Shown here: piece by piece, positions 5,791-13,872 of the stretch | Layout of the letters: every line of letters starts with the position of its first letter | How positions within the stretch are numbered: the stretch's first letter is position 1 | Assembly (NCBI GenBank): GCA_965372015.1 | Contig: CBDVAP010000046.1 | Span: forward strand, 1 to 19,330 | Direction of reading: 5' to 3' | Origin: JACZSB01 sp965372015 | GTDB taxonomy: Bacteria > Fidelibacterota > Marinisomatia > SCGC-AAA003-L08 > TS1B11 | Length of the DNA stretch: 19,330 nt | Made by a program: the position numbers and the translations under genes | The notes under the pieces: model-generated | The model's input: only the letters and a program-made list of their open reading frames with translations | Database searches by the model: none | What the model was told of the DNA's origin: nothing

Positions 5791-7572
5791 ATGGATATCA
5801 AGCTGAAAATGAAGAGAATTATATCAATAATCGCCTGTATCGCGATTTCAGCCCAGTTGATGGCTACGGTGCCTGTTGTATCACCGCAGATAATAGAGAT
5901 TGGCCGTAGAGCAGATGGGAAAATTCATGTTTGGCTGTTTCTGGATCGGTCTCCAACATCGTTGGCGGTTAGAAAATACCCTTTTCCCGTCACCACCCGG
6001 GCATTATTGCGTCGACAGAGACGCGGTAGCGCAGATCGAGCTCGGACCGACGGCCTTGACAGGGCAGTATCACTCGATTATCTGAAGCGAATACGGGAAA
6101 GCGGCGTCCATATAAGGAGGGTAAGTCATTGGTTCAACGCAATCAGCATCAGTGCCACAATCGAGCAGCTGGAAAAGGTACGGAAATTTCCATTTATCAG
6201 CAGTATTGAACCGGTTGGGCAGATACGACAACCAAATGTACTGGATGATGACTTCGGCAATGGGCTTGAAAAGGGATTCGCAACCAAAACAGGGGATCTT
6301 GATTACGGTCCAAGCGCCTGGCAACTTGAATTGTTGCGCGTTAATGACGTACATGGCCTGGGATACAGCGGAAAAGATATCCTGGTGTTGATGTTGGATA
6401 CCGGATTTCTGAATTCACACGAAGCTATAATGCAGAAAAGGGTAAAGGCGGAGTATGATTTCATCAATGATGACAGCGAGACCGAAAATGAAACCGACGA
6501 AGAAATTCGAATCGGCCAGCATAATCATGGCACAATGACTTATAGCGTGCTGGGCGGGTACTCGCCAGGGCAACTAATCAGCCCGGGTTACGGCTGTGAC
6601 TTCTTGCTGGCCAAGACTGAATCCGTGGGCTATGAGAGAATTGTAGAAGAAGATAACTTTGTGGCGGCGCTGGAGTGGGGCGAGATGCTGGGCGCGGATA
6701 TTGTCTCGAGTTCACTGGGGTACAATGAGTGGTATGTGTATGATCAGATGGATGGCCGGACCGCCATCACCACGAGAGCCGTGTTAATTGCGACCCAATT
6801 GGGGATGGTGGTAGTCACCGCGGCAGGAAATGAGCGGGGCGCCGGCGGCAAACCGGGGTGGGGTGGGCATATCATGGCCCCCGCCGACGCGGACAGCATT
6901 ATCACCGTGGGGGCAACGGATGCCTGGGGAGAAGTGGCATTATTTTCGAGCGTCGGTCCCACCGCCGACGGACGAATCAAGCCGGAGGTGGCCGCCCCCG
7001 GGATAGCTGTTTATTCGGCCTCACCAGGTGGTCCCGAGGCCTACACTACCGCCAGCGGAACCTCGTTCGCCACACCGTTGATAGCCGGTTGCGTTGCTCT
7101 GCTTTTGGAAGCCCATCCCCATTGGCGGCCGGATCAGGTTAGGGAGGCATTAATGAAAACAGCCAGCCAAGCCGATAGCCCTGATAATTACCTGGGCTGG
7201 GGGGTCGTGAATCTGTTGAAAGCGCTCCACTTTTCCCCAGGCGATTCCGCATCCACAGGAGGAAATCCGCCAGATGTGGCCGGGCAGTCAACACTGTTCG
7301 TCTATCCCAACCCGTTCGTTCTCAGCCACAACTCCAACACACTCGTCAACTGGACGATGGCCGCCAGGAACCGGGTGCAAGTGGATGTTTATAATTTGCT
7401 GGGGCGGCACGTAATTAATCTTTACCGACACGGTCTGCAAGAGGCTGATCCCGGCTCTGTCGAGTGGAACGGGATTGATTACCGAGGGCGGCAAGTCGCC
7501 ACCGGGGTCTACCTAGTACGGTTGCGTACCGGCCCGGAAACCACTTTCACCCGTCTGATTGTACAAAGATAG
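5791..7572 (+). CDS. Secreted subtilisin-like serine protease (S8) with T9SS-type C-terminal sorting domain
   Basis: Exported endopeptidase. A signal peptide follows the ATG (MKRIISIIACIAISAQLMA). A propeptide-like region (to about residue 145) includes SATIEQLEKVRKFPFISSIE, as in inhibitor I9 prodomains. The catalytic triad is complete in order: Asp203 (LMLDTG), His246 (HNHGTM) and Ser425 (TASGTSFATP), with oxyanion Asn347 (TAAGNERG). The last ~90 residues (LFVYPNPF, VDVYNLLGRHV, WNGIDYRGRQVATGVYLVRL) match a type-A sorting/FlgD-like Ig domain, used for passage by the type IX system and surface attachment in FCB bacteria. I prefer ATG 5791; an in-frame TTG at 5776 and an ATG at 5809 are alternatives. 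About 593 residues, complete. The host protein targets are unknown. Confidence 0.92.
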   Translation: MDIKLKMKRIISIIACIAISAQLMATVPVVSPQIIEIGRRADGKIHVWLFLDRSPTSLAVRKYPFPVTTRALLRRQRRGSADRARTDGLDRAVSLDYLKRIRESGVHIRRVSHWFNAISISATIEQLEKVRKFPFISSIEPVGQIRQPNVLDDDFGNGLEKGFATKTGDLDYGPSAWQLELLRVNDVHGLGYSGKDILVLMLDTGFLNSHEAIMQKRVKAEYDFINDDSETENETDEEIRIGQHNHGTMTYSVLGGYSPGQLISPGYGCDFLLAKTESVGYERIVEEDNFVAALEWGEMLGADIVSSSLGYNEWYVYDQMDGRTAITTRAVLIATQLGMVVVTAAGNERGAGGKPGWGGHIMAPADADSIITVGATDAWGEVALFSSVGPTADGRIKPEVAAPGIAVYSASPGGPEAYTTASGTSFATPLIAGCVALLLEAHPHWRPDQVREALMKTASQADSPDNYLGWGVVNLLKALHFSPGDSASTGGNPPDVAGQSTLFVYPNPFVLSHNSNTLVNWTMAARNRVQVDVYNLLGRHVINLYRHGLQEADPGSVEWNGIDYRGRQVATGVYLVRLRTGPETTFTRLIVQR

Positions 7573-7589
7573 CGAGAAATGAGGCCGGC

Positions 7590-7955
7590 ATGAGCAGTAA
7601 AGAGTGGCACGAGCTGGATACGGCACCAAATCCCAGTCCGGGCAGGGCGTACACTGTTGAAATATCTGTGCCGGAGTTTACCTGCGTCTGTCCCCGGACG
7701 GGCCTGCCGGATTTCGGGACGATTCGGATCCGATACATCCCCGGCAAAACGATTGTAGAACTTAAATCCTTAAAATACTATATGTTAAACTACCGTAACC
7801 TGGGCATCTTCCAGGAGGCGGTCAACAACCGTATCTTAGACGATCTAAAGGACCTACTGCAACCCAAGATGATCGAAGTGGTGGCTGATTTCAACTCTCG
7901 CGGTGGTATCAAGACTGTGGTTACCTCGCGCTGGCCCGACGAGAGCGACTCATAA
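7590..7955 (+). CDS. queF: NADPH-dependent preQ0 reductase (QueF)
   Basis: Reduces the nitrile of 7-cyano-7-deazaguanine (preQ0) to the amine preQ1 in queuosine biosynthesis, in the cytoplasm. At 121 residues it is the short, single-domain (type I) form. The QueF motif is clear: EFTCVCPRTGLPDFGTI, with nucleophile Cys34 (forms the thioimide) and general acid Asp41. VELKSLKYYMLNYRN (substrate Glu57 region) and GIFQEAVNN follow. Leu39 stands where Gln is common (TGQPDF). A GAGG site lies 5 nt before the ATG. It starts 17 nt after the subtilase stop, but the two are functionally unrelated. No other queuosine genes are in the window. Confidence 0.95.
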   Translation: MSSKEWHELDTAPNPSPGRAYTVEISVPEFTCVCPRTGLPDFGTIRIRYIPGKTIVELKSLKYYMLNYRNLGIFQEAVNNRILDDLKDLLQPKMIEVVADFNSRGGIKTVVTSRWPDESDS

Positions 7956-7962
7956 AAGGACA

Positions 7963-7982
7963 GCCGGGGTAAATTCCCTGGT
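7963..7982 (+). repeat. Hairpin between queF and rpmH
   Basis: CCGGGG (7964-7969) pairs with CCCTGG (7976-7981) around a TAAATT loop, with one G-T pair and a possible seventh pair outside. It lies just after the queF stop. AATTTCAC follows rather than a T-run, so it could be a weak terminator or an RNA-processing stem separating queF from the rpmH operon. Confidence 0.35.
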
Positions 7983-8045
7983 AATTTCACCTTTGGAAGG
8001 ATAAAACTGTGGGAGTAAATTCGGGGCCGATCTCAGGAAGAGGCA

Positions 8046-8180
8046 ATGAAAGTACGAATACGCAATAGTAATAGAAAACGCAAGAACCGGCACGGCTTTT
8101 TCGCACGGATGGGCACCAAATCCGGACGGGCCGTCCTGGCCCGGCGGCGCGCGAAAGGCCGGAAAGTTCTCTCCGCCTGA
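8046..8180 (+). CDS. rpmH: 50S ribosomal protein L34
   Basis: Small basic protein of the large ribosomal subunit, 44 residues, the usual length. The body is typical: SNRKRKNRHGFFARMGTKSG and RAVLARRRAKGRKVLSA. The N-terminus reads MKVRIRN, where most L34 have MKRTYQP, so the usual signature start is diverged. A strong ribosome site (GGAAGAGG) precedes the ATG. It heads the rpmH-rnpA-yidD-yidC block that sits beside the replication origin in many bacteria; here queF, not dnaA, lies upstream. Confidence 0.96.
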   Translation: MKVRIRNSNRKRKNRHGFFARMGTKSGRAVLARRRAKGRKVLSA

Positions 8181-8188
8181 TCGTTTTT

Positions 8189-8518
8189 TTGAAGCAGACC
8201 TTTCCGCGCAAGTACCGACTAACTAAAAAGCTGGAATTTGATCGCCTATACAGCCGGGGCAAGCTGGTGGTTAAGCCAAGGGTAAGCGCGCGGGTAATGA
8301 TTGGGGACCAGCCGCGGCTGGGAATCTCTGTGGGCAGGAAATATGGCGGCAGCAGTGAACGAAGCAGATTTAAACGGCAGATACGGGCCGTATTTCGCCA
8401 GCGCCGGGAGCAATTCCTCGGATTAGAAATCATTGTGGCCGCACGCCATGGAAAAGGACCGGCCGGCTACCAAGAAATCCAGCAGTTATTCGATGAAATT
8501 ATTGACCGCTATCGCTAA
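8189..8518 (+). CDS. rnpA: Ribonuclease P protein component
   Basis: Protein subunit of RNase P; it helps the catalytic RNA bind pre-tRNA and mature its 5' end. 109 residues, normal length. FPRKYRLTKKLEFDRLYSRG opens the protein. The RNase P signature is RLGISVGRKYGGSSERSRFK, continuing RQIRAVFRQ, and the end is IIVAARHG...LFDEIIDRYR. The best start is TTG at 8189, only 8 nt after the rpmH stop, with no separate ribosome site, so translation is probably coupled to rpmH. The start of yidD lies within its last 26 bases. Confidence 0.93.
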   Translation: MKQTFPRKYRLTKKLEFDRLYSRGKLVVKPRVSARVMIGDQPRLGISVGRKYGGSSERSRFKRQIRAVFRQRREQFLGLEIIVAARHGKGPAGYQEIQQLFDEIIDRYR

Positions 8519-8744
8519 AACTAGCCCGCGGCTAGGGATTGAAGCTCTGGTGCTGGTAATCCGAGTGTACCAGAACTCGATATCCTTACTATTTCCCGGA
8601 ACTTGCCGCTATGAACCCAGTTGTTCACAGTATGCTATCGACGCCCTGCGGAAATATGGTTTGCTGAGTGGCAGCAGGCGCGCGGTGCAACGAATTCTAC
8701 GCTGCCACCCCTATTCAAAGCACCGCGCTCATGATCCGGCCTGA
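8493..8744 (+). CDS. yidD: Membrane protein insertion efficiency factor YidD
   Basis: Small membrane-associated protein that supports YidC-dependent insertion of inner-membrane proteins. The YidD core is present: VYQNSISLLFPGTCRYEPSC, then SQYAIDALRKYGLLSG and ILRCHPYSKH, ending in DPA. The three conserved cysteines of the family (CRYxPSC and RCHP) are present. I place the start at ATG 8493 (MKLLTAIAK), giving 83 residues, the family size; the frame is open further upstream, but an earlier start would add an atypical tail inside rnpA. It overlaps rnpA by 26 bases and ends 2 bases before yidC. Confidence 0.92.
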   Translation: MKLLTAIAKTSPRLGIEALVLVIRVYQNSISLLFPGTCRYEPSCSQYAIDALRKYGLLSGSRRAVQRILRCHPYSKHRAHDPA

Positions 8745-8746
8745 TT

Positions 8747-10513
8747 ATGCGTGATTCCGCACGCGCCTTTATGGCTTTCGGCCTGATCGCCCTGGTGCTG
8801 ATCCTAACTCCCAAATATCTGGAGTTTATCGGGTCTAAACCGGCCACCACCCCGGAGCTGAACGAGGAGCGCTCTCCGTTGGAGGAACCGGCGGTGGCGC
8901 CTCGCCTAATACCGGAAAGCAGCCTTCAAAACCGAACAGCTAGCGCCCCGGCTCGCCGCGTGGAGACCGAGAGCCGACAGCAAAAGCCGGAGCGCAGCGT
9001 CGAGATCGAAACTGAACTCTATACTGCTGTTATATCCTCCAGCGCCGGCGGAAGTATCTCGTCATTCGAGCTTAAGGGCTATCCCAATCGCAGAAACGAC
9101 GGGCCAGTGCAATTAATCGATGATAGCCCGGGCGCAATCAGCCTGGAACTGGCCTATGTAAATCTGGATGGAGATTCGGTCTACCTGCGGGACAACTTCG
9201 AGGCCATAATGTTCCCCCGTATTGCCGCCGTCCACCTGAGCGAGGGAACATTGTCGATGGAGTTCCGCCGGACCTTCCCCTCTGGTACGACCGTGACCAA
9301 GAAGCTAACCTTCTATAGTGATAGCTACATTATAGCGCTGGAAATCACCTGGCGCGACCCTGGGCTGGAGCTGGGTATCAACAATTTCGAGGTCCGCTGG
9401 CCGGGCGGACTACCGCCGGCGGAACGATTATTACAGGAAGATGAAACCTACGGCAAAGTGTACGTCTACCAGGGCGGAGAATTGGAGGACGAAGGTAGCG
9501 CCCGCAAGGGTTTGGCGCCGCGGCGGACCCTGAAGGGCAGCACTGATTGGGTAGCCCTGCGGAACAAGTATTTCGCGGCGGCATTGATTGCCGACCAGAA
9601 CCAGCCCGCCATCTTCGGGGCCCTCTCTGCGGTAAGTCGTCCCTGGACTAAGGACGGCAACAGTAACGGCAACAGCAACGGCAATCTGACCAGGTATTCG
9701 ATGGCCCTGGGCTACGACGCCGGGAGCCCGGTCAAGTTGAATCTCTACCTGGGGCCGCTATCATATTTTATCATCACCGATCTGGAGGTAGGCTTAGAGC
9801 GGATAATGAACCTCGGTTTCTCCCTTATCCGGCCCATCAGCAAACTGGTCTTATACAGCCTGGTTTATCTTCATGAGGTGATACCGAACTACGGCGTAGT
9901 ACTAATCCTGTTTGCCATTGCTATTCGTGTCGTTACCAATCCGCTTACCAAGAAAAGTTTCACCTCGACGCAAAAGATGCAGGTTGTCCAGCCCCTGGTG
10001 AAGGAGTTACAGGAGAAATACAAGGGCAATGCTCAAAAGCTAAACCAGGAGATGATGGCCCTGTGGAAGCGGGAGGGGGTAAACCCACTGGGGGGCTGTC
10101 TGCCCATCCTGATCCAGATGCCCCTGCTTTGGGCCCTGTTCATTGTGTTCAGGACCACCATCGAGCTGCGCGGGCAACCGTTTATCTGGTGGATCACGGA
10201 TCTATCGTCCCCCGACGTGATTTTCAACCTGCCCTTCAGCCTCCCGCTCTATGGGCAGGGCGTAACCGTTTTAGCGCTCGTCATGGGCGTGACCATGTTT
10301 TTGCAACAAAAGCTCAGTGGCGCCGGGTCAAACCCACAACAAAAGCCCATGATGTACATGATGAGTATCTTCTTCTTCCTGATTTTTAACCAGTTCCCCA
10401 GCGGGCTGAATCTTTACTATGCATTCTCCAATTTCCTGGCTATAATCCAGCAACGCAGCATCCGCAAGAACCTGGCCGCCCCGATTACCGGCCCAGCAAC
10501 CACTAAACGGTAG
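8747..10513 (+). CDS. yidC: Membrane protein insertase YidC
   Basis: Inserts and folds inner-membrane proteins, alone or with SecYEG. 588 residues, of the long Gram-negative type: an N-terminal membrane segment (about residues 8-21), a large periplasmic beta domain (about 80-350, with ELYTAVISSSAGGSISSFEL and SDSYIIALEITW), then the conserved five-helix core. The groove arginine is Arg394 (VVLILFAIAIRVVTNPL), followed by the cytoplasmic coiled hairpin (STQKMQVVQPLVKELQEKYK) and GVNPLGGCLPILIQMPLLWA. The core end reads FFFLIFNQFPSGLNLYYAFSN. A Ser-Asn-Gly-rich insertion (residues 304-313) sits in the periplasmic domain. It starts 2 nt after yidD, within one operon. Confidence 0.97.
   Translation: MRDSARAFMAFGLIALVLILTPKYLEFIGSKPATTPELNEERSPLEEPAVAPRLIPESSLQNRTASAPARRVETESRQQKPERSVEIETELYTAVISSSAGGSISSFELKGYPNRRNDGPVQLIDDSPGAISLELAYVNLDGDSVYLRDNFEAIMFPRIAAVHLSEGTLSMEFRRTFPSGTTVTKKLTFYSDSYIIALEITWRDPGLELGINNFEVRWPGGLPPAERLLQEDETYGKVYVYQGGELEDEGSARKGLAPRRTLKGSTDWVALRNKYFAAALIADQNQPAIFGALSAVSRPWTKDGNSNGNSNGNLTRYSMALGYDAGSPVKLNLYLGPLSYFIITDLEVGLERIMNLGFSLIRPISKLVLYSLVYLHEVIPNYGVVLILFAIAIRVVTNPLTKKSFTSTQKMQVVQPLVKELQEKYKGNAQKLNQEMMALWKREGVNPLGGCLPILIQMPLLWALFIVFRTTIELRGQPFIWWITDLSSPDVIFNLPFSLPLYGQGVTVLALVMGVTMFLQQKLSGAGSNPQQKPMMYMMSIFFFLIFNQFPSGLNLYYAFSNFLAIIQQRSIRKNLAAPITGPATTKR
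9656..9685 (+). repeat. Short in-frame tandem repeat in yidC
   Basis: A 12-nt unit (GGCAACAGTAAC, then GGCAACAGCAAC, then a partial GGCAAT) encodes GNSNGNSNGN in a periplasmic loop of YidC. The unit keeps the frame, so slipped-strand length changes would alter the loop without breaking the protein. Confidence 0.75.
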
Positions 10514-10558
10514 CAAGCTCGGCGACGGGTCCGGCAGGCGAATGGACCAAGTAGCGCC

Positions 10559-11965
10559 ATGGCCCCAGAACAAAACACTTCCTCCAATGATACCGCTGTA
10601 GAGCCCGCCGACGATAGCGGCAGCGCCAGCGGCTACATCGAGGACACTATTGTGGCCCTGGCCACTCCACCCGGGCGAGGCGGAATCGCAATCGTCCGAT
10701 TAAGTGGAAACAAAGCCCTGGACCTGGCGCAACAAATTTGTCCGCCCCGACTGGCAAAACGACCGCGGCACAGTTTCTTAACCCGGATCATATCCCCACT
10801 GGACGAGGAAGCAATTGATCAGGCGCTGGTAACCTATTTCCAGCAACCGGCATCATTTACCGGCGAAGATATGGTGGAATTCAGCACCCACGGAGGCGTG
10901 GTAACCCCCAGCAGAGTAATCCGGCTGCTGTTGAAGCTGGGCGCCCGGCAGGCGCTGCCCGGCGAATTCACCCAGCGAGCCTTTATCAATGGCAAACTGG
11001 ACCTAGCCGAGGCCGAGGCCTTAAACCAGATTATCAGCAGCTTGAGCCGTCGTTCACAGCAGGTAGCCTTTCAAAACCTGGAGGGTCATTTATCGCAGGA
11101 AATCGCATCTATACGAACTAATTTGCTCTCATTACTGGCGGTTCTAGAGCACGAAATGGACTTCAGCGAAGATGAGATCGAGCCTCTCACGCACAGCGAA
11201 AGTTCCATGCGATTAGAGGAGATCCTTGAGCGGCTACACCGATTGCAGGAAATGGCGCCCTACGGCCGTCTGATCCGGGAAGGAGTGCGGGTGGTGATCA
11301 CCGGTGAGCCCAATGCCGGGAAATCCAGTATCTTCAATGCCTTGGCCGGGCAAGAACGGGCCCTGGTGACCCAGATACCCGGTACCACCCGCGACAGCCT
11401 GGAAGCCTGGCTGGATATGAGTGGTTTCCCGGTCTGCCTGGTGGATACGGCCGGGCTGCGGGGTAATGGCGATACCCTTGAGCGCTTAAGCGTTACCAAA
11501 AGCCGGGAACAGTTGGAAGCGGCGGACCTGGTTCTGCTACTCGATCCGGAGGATCCAGTTTCCAAGAGACGAGAATTGGAGATAGATACCCAAAAGAGGG
11601 TCATATACGTAAAATCGAAGGCCGACCACCCAATGGCCGGGGAAGCGACGGGCGATCAGATTGTTGCTTCGGTAATGCGTGAGGACGGGTTAGAGGGGCT
11701 TGCCACGGCCCTACGGGCAGCACTGCAGGAGTTAATACCTGATCAAAGTAGCATTGTAGTGACTTCGGCCCGCCAGGCTGAAGGACTGGGAAAGGCCGTG
11801 GCGCAACTAGACGGTGTACAGGAGTTGCTTAAATCAGGACAGGGTATGGATATTATCAGCGCTGAAGTACGTTATGCCGCCGAGGAGCTGGCTGCAATTA
11901 TTGGGGAGACCAGCAATGAGGACGTTTTGGAGCGAATATTCAGGGATTTCTGCGTGGGCAAATGA
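10559..11965 (+). CDS. mnmE: tRNA uridine-5-carboxymethylaminomethyl modification GTPase MnmE
   Basis: Works with MnmG to modify wobble U34 of certain tRNAs. 468 residues: an N-terminal tetrahydrofolate-binding domain (IVALATPPGRGGIAIVRLSG, from about residue 31), a helical domain, and an inserted G domain. G1 is GEPNAGKSS (249-257), G2 is PGTTRD (274-279), G3 is DTAGLR (296-301). The G4 motif reads SKAD (353-356) where NKxD is usual. The C-terminus IFRDFCVGK carries the functional Cys of the family (FCIGK). About 27 residues precede the normal family start; no nearer start codon is obvious and no strong ribosome site is seen, so the exact start is uncertain. It overlaps mnmG by 4 bases (ATGA), so the partners are translationally coupled. 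Confidence 0.95.
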   Translation: MAPEQNTSSNDTAVEPADDSGSASGYIEDTIVALATPPGRGGIAIVRLSGNKALDLAQQICPPRLAKRPRHSFLTRIISPLDEEAIDQALVTYFQQPASFTGEDMVEFSTHGGVVTPSRVIRLLLKLGARQALPGEFTQRAFINGKLDLAEAEALNQIISSLSRRSQQVAFQNLEGHLSQEIASIRTNLLSLLAVLEHEMDFSEDEIEPLTHSESSMRLEEILERLHRLQEMAPYGRLIREGVRVVITGEPNAGKSSIFNALAGQERALVTQIPGTTRDSLEAWLDMSGFPVCLVDTAGLRGNGDTLERLSVTKSREQLEAADLVLLLDPEDPVSKRRELEIDTQKRVIYVKSKADHPMAGEATGDQIVASVMREDGLEGLATALRAALQELIPDQSSIVVTSARQAEGLGKAVAQLDGVQELLKSGQGMDIISAEVRYAAEELAAIIGETSNEDVLERIFRDFCVGK

Positions 11966-13872
11966 AGCCTACTTACTCCCGAATCGACGATAGAAAGTGG
12001 GATGTGGTCGTGGCCGGCGGTGGTCACGCCGGCATTGAAGCCGCGCTGGCCTGCGCCCGGATGGGGTGCAACACTTTACTGGTTACGCTGGACCCGGCGG
12101 CGATCGGACGCATGTCCTGCAATCCCGCTATCGGAGGGCTGGCAAAAGGGCACCTGACCAGGGAGATCGATGCTTTGGGGGGCGAGATGGGCCTATGCGC
12201 CGATCAGACAGGGATTCAATTCAAGACTTTGAATACCAGCAAGGGACGGGCTGTCTGGAGCCCGCGAGCCCAGATCGATAAGCGGAAGTACGCCCGGCAG
12301 ATGCAACAAACAATTACCAGGCAGGAAAATCTCACGATAATGCCTGGAGAGTTGACCGGGGTCATCGTTCGCCAGGGAAAGCTTTCGGGCGTGACGATAG
12401 ATTATACTCTCCAGGTTTCCACCCGGACGGCAATCCTTACTTGCGGCACCTTCCTGAATGGTAAAATTCACTTGGGCCTGACAACTTACCGGGCCGGTCG
12501 GTTGGGTGAGAAGCCGGCCGCTGGCATCACTGAGTCACTGCTATCCTTTGGTTTTCGGTCCGGCCGGCTCAAGACCGGGACGCCACCCCGGTTGCAGTGT
12601 GATTCCATCGACTGGGGGGCGGTCACCGAGACACATGGCGACCTACGGCCACAGCCGTTTTCCTTCCGCACATCGTTGCCCTTCAATCCACCGGATATAG
12701 CCTGCCACTTAACCCATACAAATGATGCTGTCCATAGCATCGTTTTAGAGAACCTGGACCAATCGCCGCTATATACAGGAATTATAGAGGGCATTGGTCC
12801 CCGGTACTGTCCCAGCATTGAGGATAAGGTAGTACGGTTCGCACAGCGCGACCGGCACCAGCTATTCTTGGAGCCGGAATGGCGGGATGCAAACCAGATC
12901 TATGTCAACGGGTTTTCCACCAGTCTGCCCCGAGAAGTTCAGTTGAGCGCCTTGCGCCAGGTGCCAGGCTTGGGTCGAGCGAAACTATTGCGGCCGGGAT
13001 ACGCCATCGAATACGATTTCTTCCCGCCCAGCCAGCTGCGGGCCACCCTGGAAGCTAAGGAGATCGCCGGGCTGTACCTGGCGGGACAGATCAACGGCAC
13101 CTCCGGATACGAAGAGGCTGGGGCCCAAGGGCTAGTGGCCGGTATAAACGCGGCGGCCACGGTGACTGAGCGGGAGCCGTTGATCCTGCGCCGGGATGAG
13201 GCCTATATCGGGGTATTGATCGATGACCTGATCACCAAGGACACCGATGAACCCTATCGCATGTTTACCTCCCGGGCGGAGTACCGATTGCTTTTGCGCC
13301 CGGACAACGCCGATCTGCGACTGGCGGACAAGGGTGTAGAGTACGGACTGCTGGATCGGGCCTCCGCCCAAAGATTGTGCCAGCGGCGGGAGAACATAGC
13401 TGCTTTCCGCAATTTCTGCGATAAAACTTCCCTGGAGTGGCACGGCCCAGCGGACACAACTGCCATAGATGACAGTAGAGGGCGAAACGGCCAGCGCCGA
13501 CGGCTTTCCCAGCTGCTGAAGCGGCCGGAAACGAGTCTGGCCAACTTCTGGGATGAGCTACCGGAAACGCTGCGGGCTTTGCCGGCCGCCGATTTATTCA
13601 CCGGTGAGACCGACATCAAATATGCCGGGTACATTAAACGCCAGCGCGAATCAGCGGCTTCCATGCAGCGCCTTGACAACGCCGTCATCGATGCCCGGTT
13701 CAACATTGCGGGGATAGCCGCTATGCGGCCGGAAGCCCGGGAGAAGCTGGGCCGGGTGCGCCCCGAGACCTTGGGGCAGGCCGCCCGGATATCGGGAGTG
13801 AACCCCCCAGACATCGCCCTGCTGGCGCTACACCTGAAGCGTTGGTATGTTTCACGTGAAACATCCTCGTGA
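11962..13872 (+). CDS. mnmG: tRNA uridine-5-carboxymethylaminomethyl modification enzyme MnmG (GidA)
   Basis: FAD-dependent partner of MnmE that adds the aminomethyl/carboxymethylaminomethyl group to tRNA U34. 636 residues, full length. The FAD-binding Rossmann motif is VVVAGGGHAGIEAALACARMG (from about residue 15). The two conserved cysteines are Cys53 (MSCNPAIGGLAKGHL) and Cys283 (RYCPSIEDKV). Other family blocks include FLNGKIHLG, LKTGTPPR, YEEAGAQGLVAGINAA and MFTSRAEYRLLLRPDNAD. The last codons (tyr-val-ser-arg-glu-thr) contain a perfect parS palindrome. The start overlaps mnmE by 4 bases and the stop overlaps mfd by 4 bases (GTGA). rsmG, often next to mnmG, is absent here. Confidence 0.97.
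   Translation: MKPTYSRIDDRKWDVVVAGGGHAGIEAALACARMGCNTLLVTLDPAAIGRMSCNPAIGGLAKGHLTREIDALGGEMGLCADQTGIQFKTLNTSKGRAVWSPRAQIDKRKYARQMQQTITRQENLTIMPGELTGVIVRQGKLSGVTIDYTLQVSTRTAILTCGTFLNGKIHLGLTTYRAGRLGEKPAAGITESLLSFGFRSGRLKTGTPPRLQCDSIDWGAVTETHGDLRPQPFSFRTSLPFNPPDIACHLTHTNDAVHSIVLENLDQSPLYTGIIEGIGPRYCPSIEDKVVRFAQRDRHQLFLEPEWRDANQIYVNGFSTSLPREVQLSALRQVPGLGRAKLLRPGYAIEYDFFPPSQLRATLEAKEIAGLYLAGQINGTSGYEEAGAQGLVAGINAAATVTEREPLILRRDEAYIGVLIDDLITKDTDEPYRMFTSRAEYRLLLRPDNADLRLADKGVEYGLLDRASAQRLCQRRENIAAFRNFCDKTSLEWHGPADTTAIDDSRGRNGQRRRLSQLLKRPETSLANFWDELPETLRALPAADLFTGETDIKYAGYIKRQRESAASMQRLDNAVIDARFNIAGIAAMRPEAREKLGRVRPETLGQAARISGVNPPDIALLALHLKRWYVSRETSS
13848..13863. other. parS centromere site (ParB-binding palindrome)
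   Basis: TGTTTCACGTGAAACA is a perfect 16-bp palindrome identical to the broadly conserved bacterial chromosomal parS consensus. ParB binds it, spreads and loads SMC, and with ParA separates newly copied origins. It lies in the 3' end of mnmG, 7 bases before the stop, so it is both coding (YVSRET) and a binding site. parS sites cluster near oriC, matching the rpmH-to-mnmG gene set here. parA and parB themselves are not in the window. Confidence 0.9.

Noticed and set aside
8433..8744. Longer yidD beginning at 8433
   Set aside because: The extra 20 residues are out-of-frame rnpA sequence and lie outside the family; ATG 8493 gives the normal YidD length.
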